Shown here: positions 35,486 through 45,486 of the stretch, one piece after another
Layout of the letters: each line of letters starts with the position of its first letter
Position numbering within the stretch: the first letter of the stretch is position 1
Origin: Paenibacillus humicus NBRC 102415
GTDB taxonomy: Bacteria > Bacillota > Bacilli > Paenibacillales > Paenibacillaceae
NCBI RefSeq assembly: GCF_004000905.1
Contig: NZ_BIMD01000016.1
Span: 31,641 to 95,640, forward strand
Reading direction: 5' to 3'
Length of the DNA: 64,000 bases
Translations under genes and position numbers: made by a program
Notes under the pieces: generated by a model
Databases searched by the model: none
What the model saw: only the letters and a program-made list of their open reading frames with translations
Told to the model about the DNA's origin: nothing

Positions 35486-38400
35486 TTTTCTCTTATGCTC
35501 CTAAGTGGAATCTTGTTAACACCAGTCAGCTTTAATATTTTCCCAAATGTAATTTTTTGCGGCTCGCTCTTATCATCTTCAACCCATAATTCACAATCCT
35601 TTTCATAGTCAAGCATATCCAACTCAGTATCATAATATAATATTATTTGACCATAATCAGACGGTCGAGTAATTAAATATATTTCAGTACCGTGTTTTTT
35701 TATTACGAAGATAGTATTACTAATTCTGATTGGATCTGAAACGTCATATTCCGATTTTTTCTTATCTAAAAATTCAAGGATTTTATTCTTGGAGCGCTCA
35801 AGAATATCTTGGACATAGCTGAATAATTCTGAATTGCGTTTAGAATCATGAATAAATTCTGGGCCAAACACATTATTTGCCAGAGCACGATTTAAATCTT
35901 CTTCAGTTGAAATACCCCATTGTGCAAGAATTTCCATTGAAATCTCCACCGTTTTACTAGAACTACTTTCAACATTTGAGCGAGATAATATCTGCTCTAA
36001 TTCTTGCACTCCAGAAACACCATATTTCTCTAATATGTCGTTGTATTCTTCAATTTTCGACATATTTTCAGCAATATCATTATCATTATAAAACCAATGT
36101 AAATTAGTTGATAATTCTTTGAAGCACTTTTTTACCTTTTCATTAGCCAAATTTTCTCTAAGCCAAAGATACGTTTTATTAAATACTTCTTTTACATCAA
36201 TATCGTTGTGCCCAATGCTGTTTTTATTTTCTTTCACATACTGTGTGATTTTCTCGGAAATATTCTCTAGGTAGACAGTTCTATTTTCAGGCAGATCTAA
36301 AATAATGTCTTTTGATAACAATGTTTTACGTACATCATATCCAGCATATTTAGATGCATCTTTAAGGATTTCATCAATTTCACCTGAATCCAGTGATAAT
36401 TCTGCTCTCATTTTGAAATTTCCATATTGATCAGGCAATATAGCAATCCGATCCAATAAACCATCTTGCTCATATTTCACCAAAATTCGAACGAAATTTG
36501 ACACCCACATCATCGCCTCATGCTCACTGGCAAAATTAAAACTAGAGGCAAAGATTCTTATACTTTCATAGGAGCTTATGTCCTTGGTTATTTTTTCCCT
36601 CCAGAATTTCAATGCCAATTTTAATAGCTCTTGTGAATGTTTCGATACACTATTCCTTATCCAGGCATCTTTACCTTGTAATTCATAAACAAGATCTAAA
36701 AAGTCATTTTGTTCGCTATTCTGTTTAGCTTGAAGAGAAATAATGCTCTTATAAAAGTCTTCTGCTGAAGGATGTGATCTATGCAATTTTTTTAGAATCT
36801 CTGAGAAAACATCATCTAACGTGAGTTTTTTTAAATTAGCAAGGAACTCACTATTAATTTCTCTATCCAATAATTCAATTTTAAAATCGAAATTTAATAC
36901 AGTAGATATGTCTTTATAAATTTCATCAATACCGCAATCAAGTGATACCTCATCTAAAGTACGAAATTCACCGTATTGATTTGGCAAAATACGTGGGCTT
37001 CTGCCAAGGTTGTTGGTATACAAATATTCATTAGAATAGAATAATGCTAATAATTCATTTAGCCAGTCAGTTACATTACCATTAAGATGTTTTGATAACT
37101 CACTAATATTTTCAAATGCTTCTACTCGGTTAATTAAATCTAATAAACCGTAATTTCGGCATTCTTCCCATAAAGAATTGTACCAACACTCTAATTCTTC
37201 ACGCTTTGTAATCATATGGGGAATGAGTTTGCTTGATAGTGTCCATACTTTTGCCCTGAGAGTTTCATCTAAATCTTTTGGAATGAATACACCTGTACCG
37301 CCCCATTCATCTATAAGAGGCATTTTGCCAGCATTATGTGTAGAAATGAGAGGAATTTCTATGATATGAGACTTTAGTTTATTAATTATTTCTTGCTCAA
37401 ACCACTCTTTAGATAGCCAATCCTTTGCAGGCTGTTCAGGGATTTTAGTAATGTTGTAGATTCCCTCATATTCTTTTTCTAAAAAGTAGTCCACTATCTT
37501 AACATAAAATAGTGAAGCTTCCATTAATATTTGCTTATTTTCAGCTATTTGTTTATGTACTTTATCCGTTAAATGTATTCCGTTTCGTGGTTCTGTTGGA
37601 TTAAACTTAGGACTGTTTACTACAACAGGAAATGAAAAATCATTTGTTCCTAAGAGAGGAAAGTCGCAAAATATTTTGGGTAATTGAGTATCGTACTTTG
37701 TTGTAAAATTGTTACCTGCTTGCTGTTCGACTTCTACTGCAACAGATAAGTCATTCGTTCCCAAAACAAAAATATATCTATCTTTTGTCATCCCCTTTGT
37801 TGCAATTACAACATTTGTCACACTCGCATCTTCAAGCTCAGTTTCAATCATTCTGCCGCGGCTAATTTTTTGTATATATTGACCGCTTGTTACTGTGATT
37901 GAACCTATCTCTGGAACAAATGCAAATACGTAAGGTGCAGCAATAAGCAGATTCTTCAGACCTTTCTTTGCTGTTGACACTCCAGATTCGTCCAAAACAT
38001 AGGTGAAGCAAGTATTGAAATCTTCGTCATTTATTGTTTTGTCAGTAGTTATGGTAGTATTCTTATCTAACTGCGAACAACTTTCTTGTATGGCACTAAT
38101 TATTGATTGCTGATCCATACCAGATCGGTCTAAAATAACATTAAAAGAACATGGTGATTCACCAGCATCCTGCAGATATCCAGAAACCCTAACTTTTTCT
38201 GAAAGCAAGTGAGTAGTTAAAAAGCCTGTTCCAAATTTCCCAGTAGTCTTCTTATTTTTTTCATTAGTTATTGTGCGATCTTTTGTTGACACTTGTTCTA
38301 TAAGAAAAACAATATTTTCTGTCGAGAACAGTTTACCATTATGTTTGAATTCAACAGTCTTATTGCCTTCGTCAAAGTTTATAATTATGTCAACCATCCC

Positions 38401-38574
38401 ACTTGTGTTAACAACGTCTTTCGCATTTTGTATAAGTTCCCAGATCCATCTATAAGAGGTTGTCTCATCATTCTTCAATTTTAACTCAGTCAGCATATCA
38501 ATTATTTTATTTGCAGCTTGTGTCTCTTGGGCTTTATTTCGTAAATTACGTATTTTCTGCGAAAACTCCATCAT
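35482..38574 (-). CDS. Large GHKL (Hsp90/sacsin-like) ATPase of the conflict operon
   Basis: A 1030-residue protein. The N-terminal 250 residues form a GHKL ATPase: N-box WIWELIQNAKDV (E46, N50), a G1 segment FKHNGKLFS (77-85) with HNG in place of the usual DxG, and G2 TTGKFGTGFLTTHL (110-123). This variant G1 is typical of sacsin-like proteins. The remaining 780 residues are helical and contain two similar stretches (ILPDQYGNFKMRAELSLDSGEIDEI near 710 and ILPNQYGEFRTLDEVSLDCGIDEI near 540), suggesting an internal repeat. It is 17 bases after the Rad50-like gene. Likely an ATP-driven sensor or clamp in defence; function is inferred. Confidence 0.75.
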   Translation of the reverse strand: MMEFSQKIRNLRNKAQETQAANKIIDMLTELKLKNDETTSYRWIWELIQNAKDVVNTSGMVDIIINFDEGNKTVEFKHNGKLFSTENIVFLIEQVSTKDRTITNEKNKKTTGKFGTGFLTTHLLSEKVRVSGYLQDAGESPCSFNVILDRSGMDQQSIISAIQESCSQLDKNTTITTDKTINDEDFNTCFTYVLDESGVSTAKKGLKNLLIAAPYVFAFVPEIGSITVTSGQYIQKISRGRMIETELEDASVTNVVIATKGMTKDRYIFVLGTNDLSVAVEVEQQAGNNFTTKYDTQLPKIFCDFPLLGTNDFSFPVVVNSPKFNPTEPRNGIHLTDKVHKQIAENKQILMEASLFYVKIVDYFLEKEYEGIYNITKIPEQPAKDWLSKEWFEQEIINKLKSHIIEIPLISTHNAGKMPLIDEWGGTGVFIPKDLDETLRAKVWTLSSKLIPHMITKREELECWYNSLWEECRNYGLLDLINRVEAFENISELSKHLNGNVTDWLNELLALFYSNEYLYTNNLGRSPRILPNQYGEFRTLDEVSLDCGIDEIYKDISTVLNFDFKIELLDREINSEFLANLKKLTLDDVFSEILKKLHRSHPSAEDFYKSIISLQAKQNSEQNDFLDLVYELQGKDAWIRNSVSKHSQELLKLALKFWREKITKDISSYESIRIFASSFNFASEHEAMMWVSNFVRILVKYEQDGLLDRIAILPDQYGNFKMRAELSLDSGEIDEILKDASKYAGYDVRKTLLSKDIILDLPENRTVYLENISEKITQYVKENKNSIGHNDIDVKEVFNKTYLWLRENLANEKVKKCFKELSTNLHWFYNDNDIAENMSKIEEYNDILEKYGVSGVQELEQILSRSNVESSSSKTVEISMEILAQWGISTEEDLNRALANNVFGPEFIHDSKRNSELFSYVQDILERSKNKILEFLDKKKSEYDVSDPIRISNTIFVIKKHGTEIYLITRPSDYGQIILYYDTELDMLDYEKDCELWVEDDKSEPQKITFGKILKLTGVNKIPLRSIREK

Positions 38575-38591
38575 TTCACTATCACCTTCAA

Positions 38592-40490
38592 CTATTCAAT
38601 TGGATTATTGCTCACTGATTCAGAAATATTGTCAACCGGAATAAAACCATATCTCCCCACACCAATTACTTTGCTAAAGTGAATATAGTTCATGTTATCC
38701 TGTACTTCTTTAATAGGGTCTATATTTTCAAAAATGATTACCTGAACATCATTTCGAAGTTTAGATAAATTTTTGAAAAAGGCTTGCTTCATGTCTAACG
38801 ATATATCTTCTTCACTACTGCTTAGTGTTGTTTGATTGAGTCTTTCTTTGTAAGTAGTTAACGGAGAATCTAAAATAATCAGCCCAGGATGCTTGAGTCC
38901 AATACTTCTTGTATATTTCATAATAGCAATAACAAAAGCAGCATTTAATATTGCCCGATAACCTTTTCCATGATTTTTTCTTTTCTTACCTGAAACAATT
39001 AACTCCTGATCATCATAATCTATGCTTACACTTGTTAAATCAGGGTAGTTCCATCCAGCAAGTAACTCTTTCACTTCTGTAGCAAAATCATCATAAATTT
39101 CTGTTGTTATTTCATTAACGAATTTCATCTTCTGATTCTTTTTAGACAACTCCCTCATAATATCTAACTGGCTAGTTTGATACTCAGCAATACGACGTTC
39201 ATTAAGTTCAATTTCTTGAAAAATCTTTTTTATGTTCAACAAAGTATCCATTCTTTCTTTCGTTAATACTGCAACTGGCTTTAATTCACGCTGAATAATG
39301 ACCTCAATTTCCTTAATTCGTTGACTTAAAAGTTTAACTTTTTCATTGTTTTCTTTATTCTCATTTTGTAGATTTGTTAATGTTTCTCTAAGATCAATTA
39401 GCTGAGCGTTAATTTTATTACTTTCCTCAGAACACGCAATTTGTAAATCCTCTAAGTAAAAATCATGATTATGCTCAGTAGTTTTTGAGTTGAAAGGATT
39501 ATTGCAAACAGGGCAATTTGAATCAAATAATTGTGAGATATAGTGATCCCCTTCAATAAGAAATTGAAGTCGATCTAAATCAGAAAGATAGCTTTTTTCA
39601 AGCAATCTGAATCTTTCTAATAGTTCTTCAAGCATTAAAATTCTTGATTTTATTTCTTGTTCTTGAATCCATATTTCTTTCTTTTGTCCCATCCTAAGAT
39701 TAATTTCTTTGCTATTATTTGATAATGTACTCATTAATTTCTCAATCTCTTTTGTTAGTTCATTGGCATCATAGTCCTGAATTTGTGCGCCTTTTTCTTT
39801 CAATTCCATTTTCAATTTCTGCAACAAAGAGCTTACAAACTCCAACTTTCCTTCGAGTCGGGTTCTGTATATCTTAGGGTCTTCTATCTCTTCTCCATGA
39901 TTATCGTCTACGCCTGTTAGAATAGTCTTAAATGCAGACTGTTCAGTCGTTTTATTAGAGGGTATACCTGAAAAAATAGGCACTTCCTCTGATATAATTT
40001 TTTCCTCATTAAGCATCATTAGAGCAACAAGATTTCTAAAAGAAAAAGATACTTTGGTTCCTCTTGCATTTTTCCTTAAAAGCATATCTTTGATTCCCGT
40101 TAAGGATAAGAGAAATGTTGATATATTGTCCTTGTCATCCTTATCATGCTTAGCTTTCAGTTTCACACAATTCTGCAGAAATGAAATATCATCAATTTTT
40201 GACTCATAGACAAAAATTGATGAATCACCAATTTCACGCTTTAATGTATAGCTTTCTCCTTCGTATTTCTCAAGTTCAATAAAAATAGTTGAATACCCAA
40301 TACTTTCATCTATTTCTTTTGGTTCATCTTTACCACCAAACATATAGTTTATTAATTGAAATATGTAAGTCTTCCCAGTATCAGAAGCACCTGAGATAAC
40401 ATTAAGCCCTTTTTTGAGTACGATACTAGCATTTCTCTTATTTTTTCCTGTAAGTCGGATTTCCGAAATAAAAAAACCCTCTGTATTCAT
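38592..40490 (-). CDS. Rad50/SMC-like ATPase of an ABC-three-component system
   Basis: A 632-residue ABC-type ATPase. Walker A GASDTGKT (34-41), a long coiled coil (about 210-460) broken by a zinc-hook-like CPVC at 326-329, a degenerate signature SGKKRKNHGKGYRAIL (500-515) and Walker B LIILDSP (537-543). It overlaps the previous gene by one base. This arrangement is that of the ATPase component of ABC-three-component (ABC-3C) conflict systems (DUF3732-like). It probably senses DNA ends or replication intermediates of invaders through its coiled coil and licenses the effector. Confidence 0.82.
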   Translation of the reverse strand: MNTEGFFISEIRLTGKNKRNASIVLKKGLNVISGASDTGKTYIFQLINYMFGGKDEPKEIDESIGYSTIFIELEKYEGESYTLKREIGDSSIFVYESKIDDISFLQNCVKLKAKHDKDDKDNISTFLLSLTGIKDMLLRKNARGTKVSFSFRNLVALMMLNEEKIISEEVPIFSGIPSNKTTEQSAFKTILTGVDDNHGEEIEDPKIYRTRLEGKLEFVSSLLQKLKMELKEKGAQIQDYDANELTKEIEKLMSTLSNNSKEINLRMGQKKEIWIQEQEIKSRILMLEELLERFRLLEKSYLSDLDRLQFLIEGDHYISQLFDSNCPVCNNPFNSKTTEHNHDFYLEDLQIACSEESNKINAQLIDLRETLTNLQNENKENNEKVKLLSQRIKEIEVIIQRELKPVAVLTKERMDTLLNIKKIFQEIELNERRIAEYQTSQLDIMRELSKKNQKMKFVNEITTEIYDDFATEVKELLAGWNYPDLTSVSIDYDDQELIVSGKKRKNHGKGYRAILNAAFVIAIMKYTRSIGLKHPGLIILDSPLTTYKERLNQTTLSSSEEDISLDMKQAFFKNLSKLRNDVQVIIFENIDPIKEVQDNMNYIHFSKVIGVGRYGFIPVDNISESVSNNPIE

Positions 40491-40993
40491 TAGTTGTCCC
40501 CCCTTACGAAAGCTTCTTTTACAAATTCTCCACCCCAGCGATCAATATTTTTCATTATAAAATTTTTGAGTTCCACATCAGTATAATTAGAGAATTTGTC
40601 GATCAGTAATTTATTCACATCCAGAAGCCGTAGCATATAGTTAGACTCAAAATGTTGAAGAAACGCTTTAGAGTAAGGTGTTGCTCCATACAAAATTCCG
40701 CTTTTTCCATATTCGATGTTAATAAGCTTTTTGCTAATCATTAAGTGAAGCCCTTGGCTTACTAAATCTCGCTTTATCAGTATTTCACCAGATCGAGATG
40801 GTGTTGAAGGATGCAGACTCTCAAATTCTGGCTCAACATCACCATAATGTGTTAATAGATAATCCAAATAAATCAACCTTTGAATATCTATAGCTTTATT
40901 TTCTAATCCTGCTAAAATCACTAAGCATCGAAGTCCAGTTTCTAATGGAGTATTGAATAGGTAGGTTTCTCTACTTAATTTTACCTCGTTCAT
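40490..40993 (-). CDS. ABC-three-component system middle component
   Basis: A 167-residue protein between the effector and the ATPase genes, overlapping each by a few bases. It reads as a small, mostly helical winged-helix-type protein: LETGLRCLVILAGLENKAIDIQRLIYLDYLLTHYGD near 17-52, LVSQGLHLMISKKLINI near 77-93. Position, size and this pattern match the middle component family of ABC-3C systems, which bridges ATPase and effector. No catalytic residues are expected. Confidence 0.78.
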   Translation of the reverse strand: MNEVKLSRETYLFNTPLETGLRCLVILAGLENKAIDIQRLIYLDYLLTHYGDVEPEFESLHPSTPSRSGEILIKRDLVSQGLHLMISKKLINIEYGKSGILYGATPYSKAFLQHFESNYMLRLLDVNKLLIDKFSNYTDVELKNFIMKNIDRWGGEFVKEAFVRGDN

Positions 40994-42084
40994 TTTCTCA
41001 CCCAGTTCAGAATGTCATTGTTCGCCAGTTGATGGCAAATTCCACTTCTATCACTTCCATCAATGTAGCTAATTAGTACATTGCTTGTAATCTCCAATTT
41101 TCTAGCTTCTTTTATTGTTTCCTTAACACATACAAAGCCGTCAGCATGAGTATCCTCTGCAGTGTCTATTACTCCTCTATAAATTTCATCCTGCAACTTT
41201 TCAAAGGGCTCGTCATAAGGCAACTCATCTCTAGCAAATCTTCTAAGTGATTCTGCTTTATAATAGTCTTCCCGCTGTCTATTAAAATGTCGATGCAGCG
41301 AGCTGTAGCTTTTCAACTCCTCAACACCAGCAATCTTTTTTCCAAGGTGATCTGAATATGCTTCAAATAGTTGTGAAACATATCTTACTTCTTCCGGTTT
41401 TATTGAAGGCCCTGGGGCCTCCGACTGAGGTCTAGGATTATTTAACCCACCACCAAAACGATATTTATAAAAAGGTGTGCTGCTGTACTGTTCTATCAAT
41501 TTCTGAGGAGGACAGTGATTTATTATTGAAAAGTCAAACTTTTGGATATATTCCAGCAACTCATTAGTTAAAGAAACTTCACTTACATTCGTAATCTTTC
41601 TCTTGCATTTATCTTCCCAAGCTGAGATTAATCCAGCATTCAGACGAGTCGGATACTCGATTAATTCTGATAAAGAAGTTCCCAAACCACAAGAAGAAAT
41701 CAAATAGTACTTTCTTGGAATTGTATATTCTCTAATAAACGTGTAGTAGCATAGTTTCCCCAATTCTAACCATACATCACTTGGATAAAGCGGATGGTCA
41801 TAATGCTTACATTGATAATTATCCCAGACATGATTCGGGGAATCATTATTTACAAATGCAACTATATCCCTTCCCTTATCACCTGCCGAGCCTGAGCGAT
41901 ACACAGATGTATACTCTTTTTTCAAATATCCATCGACCCATTCACAAATCATATCCTCAAATTGATCTGCTGAAAATGTTCGCAATCTATCTATAGGGGG
42001 GATAGGCAACCCAAAAAGAATATCGTAATTATCCGGCTTTTGCGGTAATTTGAATGGTTTTAATTCACTTAGAGTAGTTTCCAT
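40990..42084 (-). CDS. ABC-three-component effector with PD-(D/E)XK nuclease domain
   Basis: A 364-residue protein, first gene of the operon. ATG 42084 follows AAAGGTGAT; a start six codons earlier lacks a site. The N-terminal domain is restriction-endonuclease-like: QFEDMICEWV (E43), GSAGDKGRDIVAF (D69, D73) and YQCKHY (Q91, K93) give a complete E...D...QxK catalytic set, Mrr-like. The C-terminal 200 residues include LKSYSSLHRHFNRQREDYYKAESLRRFARD, matching the helical C-terminal domain by which ABC-3C effectors join the complex. It would cut DNA when triggered. Confidence 0.8.
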   Translation of the reverse strand: METTLSELKPFKLPQKPDNYDILFGLPIPPIDRLRTFSADQFEDMICEWVDGYLKKEYTSVYRSGSAGDKGRDIVAFVNNDSPNHVWDNYQCKHYDHPLYPSDVWLELGKLCYYTFIREYTIPRKYYLISSCGLGTSLSELIEYPTRLNAGLISAWEDKCKRKITNVSEVSLTNELLEYIQKFDFSIINHCPPQKLIEQYSSTPFYKYRFGGGLNNPRPQSEAPGPSIKPEEVRYVSQLFEAYSDHLGKKIAGVEELKSYSSLHRHFNRQREDYYKAESLRRFARDELPYDEPFEKLQDEIYRGVIDTAEDTHADGFVCVKETIKEARKLEITSNVLISYIDGSDRSGICHQLANNDILNWVRK

Positions 42085-42126
42085 ATAATCACCTTTCAAC
42101 AAGAAATGCTACTTCATTAGGATATT

Positions 42127-42480
42127 CTACATTTTCCAAGCATTTCCTCCCTTTTCCGCAAAAATGCTGGTCATTAACTCAACTTCCGCAGGGCGAAAAT
42201 CGACTTTGATCCTTTTTGTTGGTAGGTTATTGGCGGTTAGATAGTCCAATTGCAAAATAGAAAAACACCGCTTTGTATGGCAATGTGAGAGTATCGAGCT
42301 ACCACTGCCTGACCGAAAGGTGTCTTCCATCTTGATAACCGAGCAACCTGAATGTTTTACCAGATGATTGTTTTCAGCGGAGGCTAGCTTGTTCGGGAAA
42401 GCCCTATTACTCCACTGGGATACAGGATACAATTGAACCAGAACGTTATTCCACCAAAAATAGGATTCCTTTTGCTCCAC
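42127..42480 (-). CDS. Short ORF at the junction of the conflict operon and the conjugative module
   Basis: A 117-codon frame from GTG 42480, 15 bases after the NlpC/P60 gene and 42 bases before the conflict operon start. The last 45 residues (LDYLTANNLPTKRIKVDFRP, EVELMTSIFAEKGG) look like real protein, the first half does not. It may be the tail of a backbone gene truncated when the AT-rich operon arrived. I do not recognise the family. Confidence 0.3.
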   Translation of the reverse strand: MEQKESYFWWNNVLVQLYPVSQWSNRAFPNKLASAENNHLVKHSGCSVIKMEDTFRSGSGSSILSHCHTKRCFSILQLDYLTANNLPTKRIKVDFRPAEVELMTSIFAEKGGNAWKM

Positions 42481-42495
42481 TGAAATACGAAAGTT

Positions 42496-44505
42496 CTACC
42501 CCTGAATATGAGGTCTGCCAAACAACACTTGCTTGTCCGAATCAAACAGATTGCGGTACACTACTTGTCCCCGGCTTGAGGAAGCATCTACAACTTTGCC
42601 ATCCCCCGCATAAATTCCAACGTGGGTAATATCCATAAACCTACCATTTCGCTCATAGCTCCAAAATACAAGATCGCCAGGAACCAGGTCTGCCGCGCTT
42701 ACTGTCAGGCCATTTTCTACGCAAAATCTTGCTTGTTCCGCTGCGGTTCGCGGCAGGTTAATGCGTAGCTGTCGATAAACCCACTGAACGAGATAGCTAC
42801 AATCTGTAAAGTCATCCTGTCCGGCCTTCGGTTGACTGTACGGATCACCTAAACGAGTTAGCGCCAATTTGACGACTTCACTGCCTATTTCTCCCTCGGG
42901 CAAATGCTGCCCTATATCCGCAAGCTGTCCCGGCGTCAAGCCGACATCCGTTTCTTTACCGAGCATCTCAAACATGAGTGGCCGAAACTCCCCAGACATC
43001 ATTTCTCTCATGATGTCCATCTGTTCATTAGTAAAGTGGTAGGAGTCAGCTTGTTGCTCCGCAGTTTTGCTCGAAACGGTAATATGCAAAATGTGTTCAT
43101 AACTGGTAGTCGTCTCTTCGCTGGTACTCCCATCTTCATGCTCTACCGGAACGGTTTCCGTATGTTCGATCGTTTCAATACGGGATTCCAGTTGATTCAT
43201 GTCCCAAAACACCGATTGGATGATCCCGATCCTTGTTGCATCAAGTGTTGCTACATCCATTCCGTTTTCTGAATCCATGACAGTCTTCACGGCAAAAACG
43301 GCTATAATATCCATCCAATTATCTATTCGCGTGTTATCCGCGCTGCCGGGATAATGAAACTCCACCCGGTCTACACGGCCAGAGGACTGCTGTATTTCTG
43401 CCAGTCGGTCGGCATACTCAATGTCCAGCTCTTGAACGATTCGGGAAAGCGGCTTTACATCGGCATCCGTATTTTCGCCGGATACAAAGATACTGAAAGG
43501 CGAGGAAATGACAGCAGCTATTGCCATAACAATGCACAATAATACAATAACGGAACTACTGATTCCCAAAAGCGCGGCTACTCCTTTGACAAGCAAAGCG
43601 GCTGCTTTTACTACCATTTTAATGATCCGAAGATTTAATCGCGCTGCAGCTTGTGCCCTTTGAATGGAGCGGCGGGCAGTCATCGCCATCTGTGCAGTCC
43701 GCTGCGCTGTCCTGGCGCTATTCATTTTTCCTTCCGCTTGATAATCAGAGTGGCTTTTAGCCTGTCCTAGCCGTTGTCCCGTTTTTATAAATGGCGATAA
43801 TGTCTTAAATTTCCTTTCTTTACGTTTGATCGTATGGCTTGCTTGCTTTGATATAGCGAAGGGGATTCGGGATGACGGTGGCCTGAAATGCCGCTTCCTC
43901 ATGCTTACGGACGTTAGCGCTTTTGGACGATTCACGCGTACATTTGCTGAATGAGATGCCGCGGCGGCTAATGCTCCTTTTTTCCCGGCCGGTTCTTGAT
44001 CTCTACCTTCCCGATTTAGAATTCGGTTAGTAAAGCTATTTTTGCGAAGAGGATGCAAAAGCCGGGCATTGACCCGGCTCCGTATAAAGCGTTGTTTTCT
44101 TGATTGATGGTTAGCTGACAAGAGATATTTCCCATCTACCGGCTTGCGGAGATGCAACCTACGGGCAAGTCGCAATTGACGTGTACCTGAAGGCTTAGTA
44201 ATTATAGCAGCGGGGTTCTGTATCGATACCGTATCCCCTTCTGACTTTGCCCGCCTTTTTTGAATGAGCCTTATCAATCTTTTGCTAGCAACCACGCCCA
44301 TACCAATTTGAAAACGTACCGTTTTATCTATGGCCGATGCAGAATGGTGCTGCGCATATTCATTTGGAGATTGTGAAATCGTCTTGTCATTGTCTTTATG
44401 CTGTTTTGTGCGTGCGCTCGAATGTTTTACACGATCCATCAAGTTTGGCAGTTTGTCCAAACGTTTAATGTCTTTCACAACAGTCCTCGTTTTAATATCC
44501 TTCAT
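42496..44505 (-). CDS. NlpC/P60 cell-wall hydrolase of a conjugative element
   Basis: A 669-residue protein. The first 300 residues are very basic and without a recognised fold. A strong membrane segment follows (about 310-345, GISSSVIVLLCIVMAIAAVISSPF). The C-terminal 120 residues are an NlpC/P60 domain: DFTDCSYLVQWVYRQL with the catalytic Cys, DLVPGDLVFW, and HVGIYAGDGKVVDAS with the catalytic His. This layout is usual for the wall-opening protein of Tn1549- or Tn916-type conjugative elements. AAGGGAG precedes the ATG. Confidence 0.8.
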   Translation of the reverse strand: MKDIKTRTVVKDIKRLDKLPNLMDRVKHSSARTKQHKDNDKTISQSPNEYAQHHSASAIDKTVRFQIGMGVVASKRLIRLIQKRRAKSEGDTVSIQNPAAIITKPSGTRQLRLARRLHLRKPVDGKYLLSANHQSRKQRFIRSRVNARLLHPLRKNSFTNRILNREGRDQEPAGKKGALAAAASHSANVRVNRPKALTSVSMRKRHFRPPSSRIPFAISKQASHTIKRKERKFKTLSPFIKTGQRLGQAKSHSDYQAEGKMNSARTAQRTAQMAMTARRSIQRAQAAARLNLRIIKMVVKAAALLVKGVAALLGISSSVIVLLCIVMAIAAVISSPFSIFVSGENTDADVKPLSRIVQELDIEYADRLAEIQQSSGRVDRVEFHYPGSADNTRIDNWMDIIAVFAVKTVMDSENGMDVATLDATRIGIIQSVFWDMNQLESRIETIEHTETVPVEHEDGSTSEETTTSYEHILHITVSSKTAEQQADSYHFTNEQMDIMREMMSGEFRPLMFEMLGKETDVGLTPGQLADIGQHLPEGEIGSEVVKLALTRLGDPYSQPKAGQDDFTDCSYLVQWVYRQLRINLPRTAAEQARFCVENGLTVSAADLVPGDLVFWSYERNGRFMDITHVGIYAGDGKVVDASSSRGQVVYRNLFDSDKQVLFGRPHIQG

Positions 44506-44533
44506 CTATTCCACTCCCTTAACTAGTTGACAT

Positions 44534-44941
44534 TCAGCGAACTTGTTCGTTCAGCCGCTTGAAATTCTTCTCCTGGCTTCGGCAATAATCCGGATAACGA
44601 AGTTGAATCGCTTCAAAAAAATAGGGAGCGTAGCTGCAATCGAATAATTCGTGGGGAGTAGAGTAGCGTTCCCCACCTTTTTCCGTCCAGCCATTCCACA
44701 GATTAAAAGCAAGCCTGCACACGCGGATAGAACTACCGGTTTGCCACGAGGCTGCGAGACCTCCGGGCTTAATGCCCCCATTAGAAAAATCAAACAAATC
44801 GCGGATATGACTCCGAGTATCGCGGGAAATACCTAATGTGTAGAAAAGTGCCCGATGATAGCCGTCGCTGCATTTCCTTTCATCAAGCATCCGATAGTAG
44901 AAACTTTCGTGTTCAGCATCTCGAAATCGAATCGGATTCAT
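44534..44941 (-). CDS. DUF6075-like protein
   Basis: A 135-residue protein beginning MNPIRFRDAEHESFYYRML, with DGYHRALFYTLGISRDTRSHI and ASWQTGSSIRVCRLAFNLWNG segments that fit the DUF6075 family common in conjugative elements of Bacillota. No membrane segment. Function unknown. It is 28 bases before the NlpC/P60 gene in the same orientation. Confidence 0.65.
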   Translation of the reverse strand: MNPIRFRDAEHESFYYRMLDERKCSDGYHRALFYTLGISRDTRSHIRDLFDFSNGGIKPGGLAASWQTGSSIRVCRLAFNLWNGWTEKGGERYSTPHELFDCSYAPYFFEAIQLRYPDYCRSQEKNFKRLNEQVR

Positions 44942-45060
44942 TGTTACCTGCCCCCCTCATGGAAAATGAGCGGCTGGTTATAACCAGCCGCCGCCTACAT
45001 AAAGCTCTTTACCTATCTGTTCATTTTGGCAAGAAAATCGGACCCTTTGACCTACCGCAA

Positions 45061-45480
45061 TCACATTTTTTTGAGAAACTGCGCCATTTGTTTTAAGCCG
45101 CGTTCAATAGATTTTCGTACTGCCCGTTCATCAACTTGCTCAGCTTGGGCAATCGCTACTTTGCTCATGTCTAAGAAGAAGTGAGCATAAATTCGTCTGA
45201 ACGATTTTTCCGGCAATCGACACATAGCCGCATAAAGCTGCTCATTGGAAAGCTTACGCTCGTAATATTCCTCCGGGGAAATCGAAAGGAAAAGAACATC
45301 TTGTTCTATACCGTCGTTCCGATCAAGCGAGTAATAAGCGCGATGACGATAGGTGCGCAATTTATATGCACTTTCGTTTAAGTCGAAACGGCGGATTTCT
45401 TGTGCCACTTCATCATCTAAGTCGATCCATACATCCGTTTTGATAAAGGGATACATGTCCCGCAAATTAATCCTTTTCAT
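45061..45480 (-). CDS. Sigma-70 region 4-like regulator of the conjugative element
   Basis: A 139-residue protein. The middle and end read like a small sigma factor: SNEQLYAAMCRLPEKSFRRIYAHFFLDMSKVAIAQAEQVDERAVRKSIERGL contains a region 4-type helix-turn-helix. Similar proteins are found in Tn916/Tn1549-family elements. The start is ATG 45480 with GGAGGG seven bases upstream; that GGAGGG is part of a perfect inverted repeat, so translation may be gated by RNA folding. The frame is open to 45603, but those codons cover the repeat. Confidence 0.7.
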   Translation of the reverse strand: MKRINLRDMYPFIKTDVWIDLDDEVAQEIRRFDLNESAYKLRTYRHRAYYSLDRNDGIEQDVLFLSISPEEYYERKLSNEQLYAAMCRLPEKSFRRIYAHFFLDMSKVAIAQAEQVDERAVRKSIERGLKQMAQFLKKM

Positions 45481-45486
45481 ATTCGT

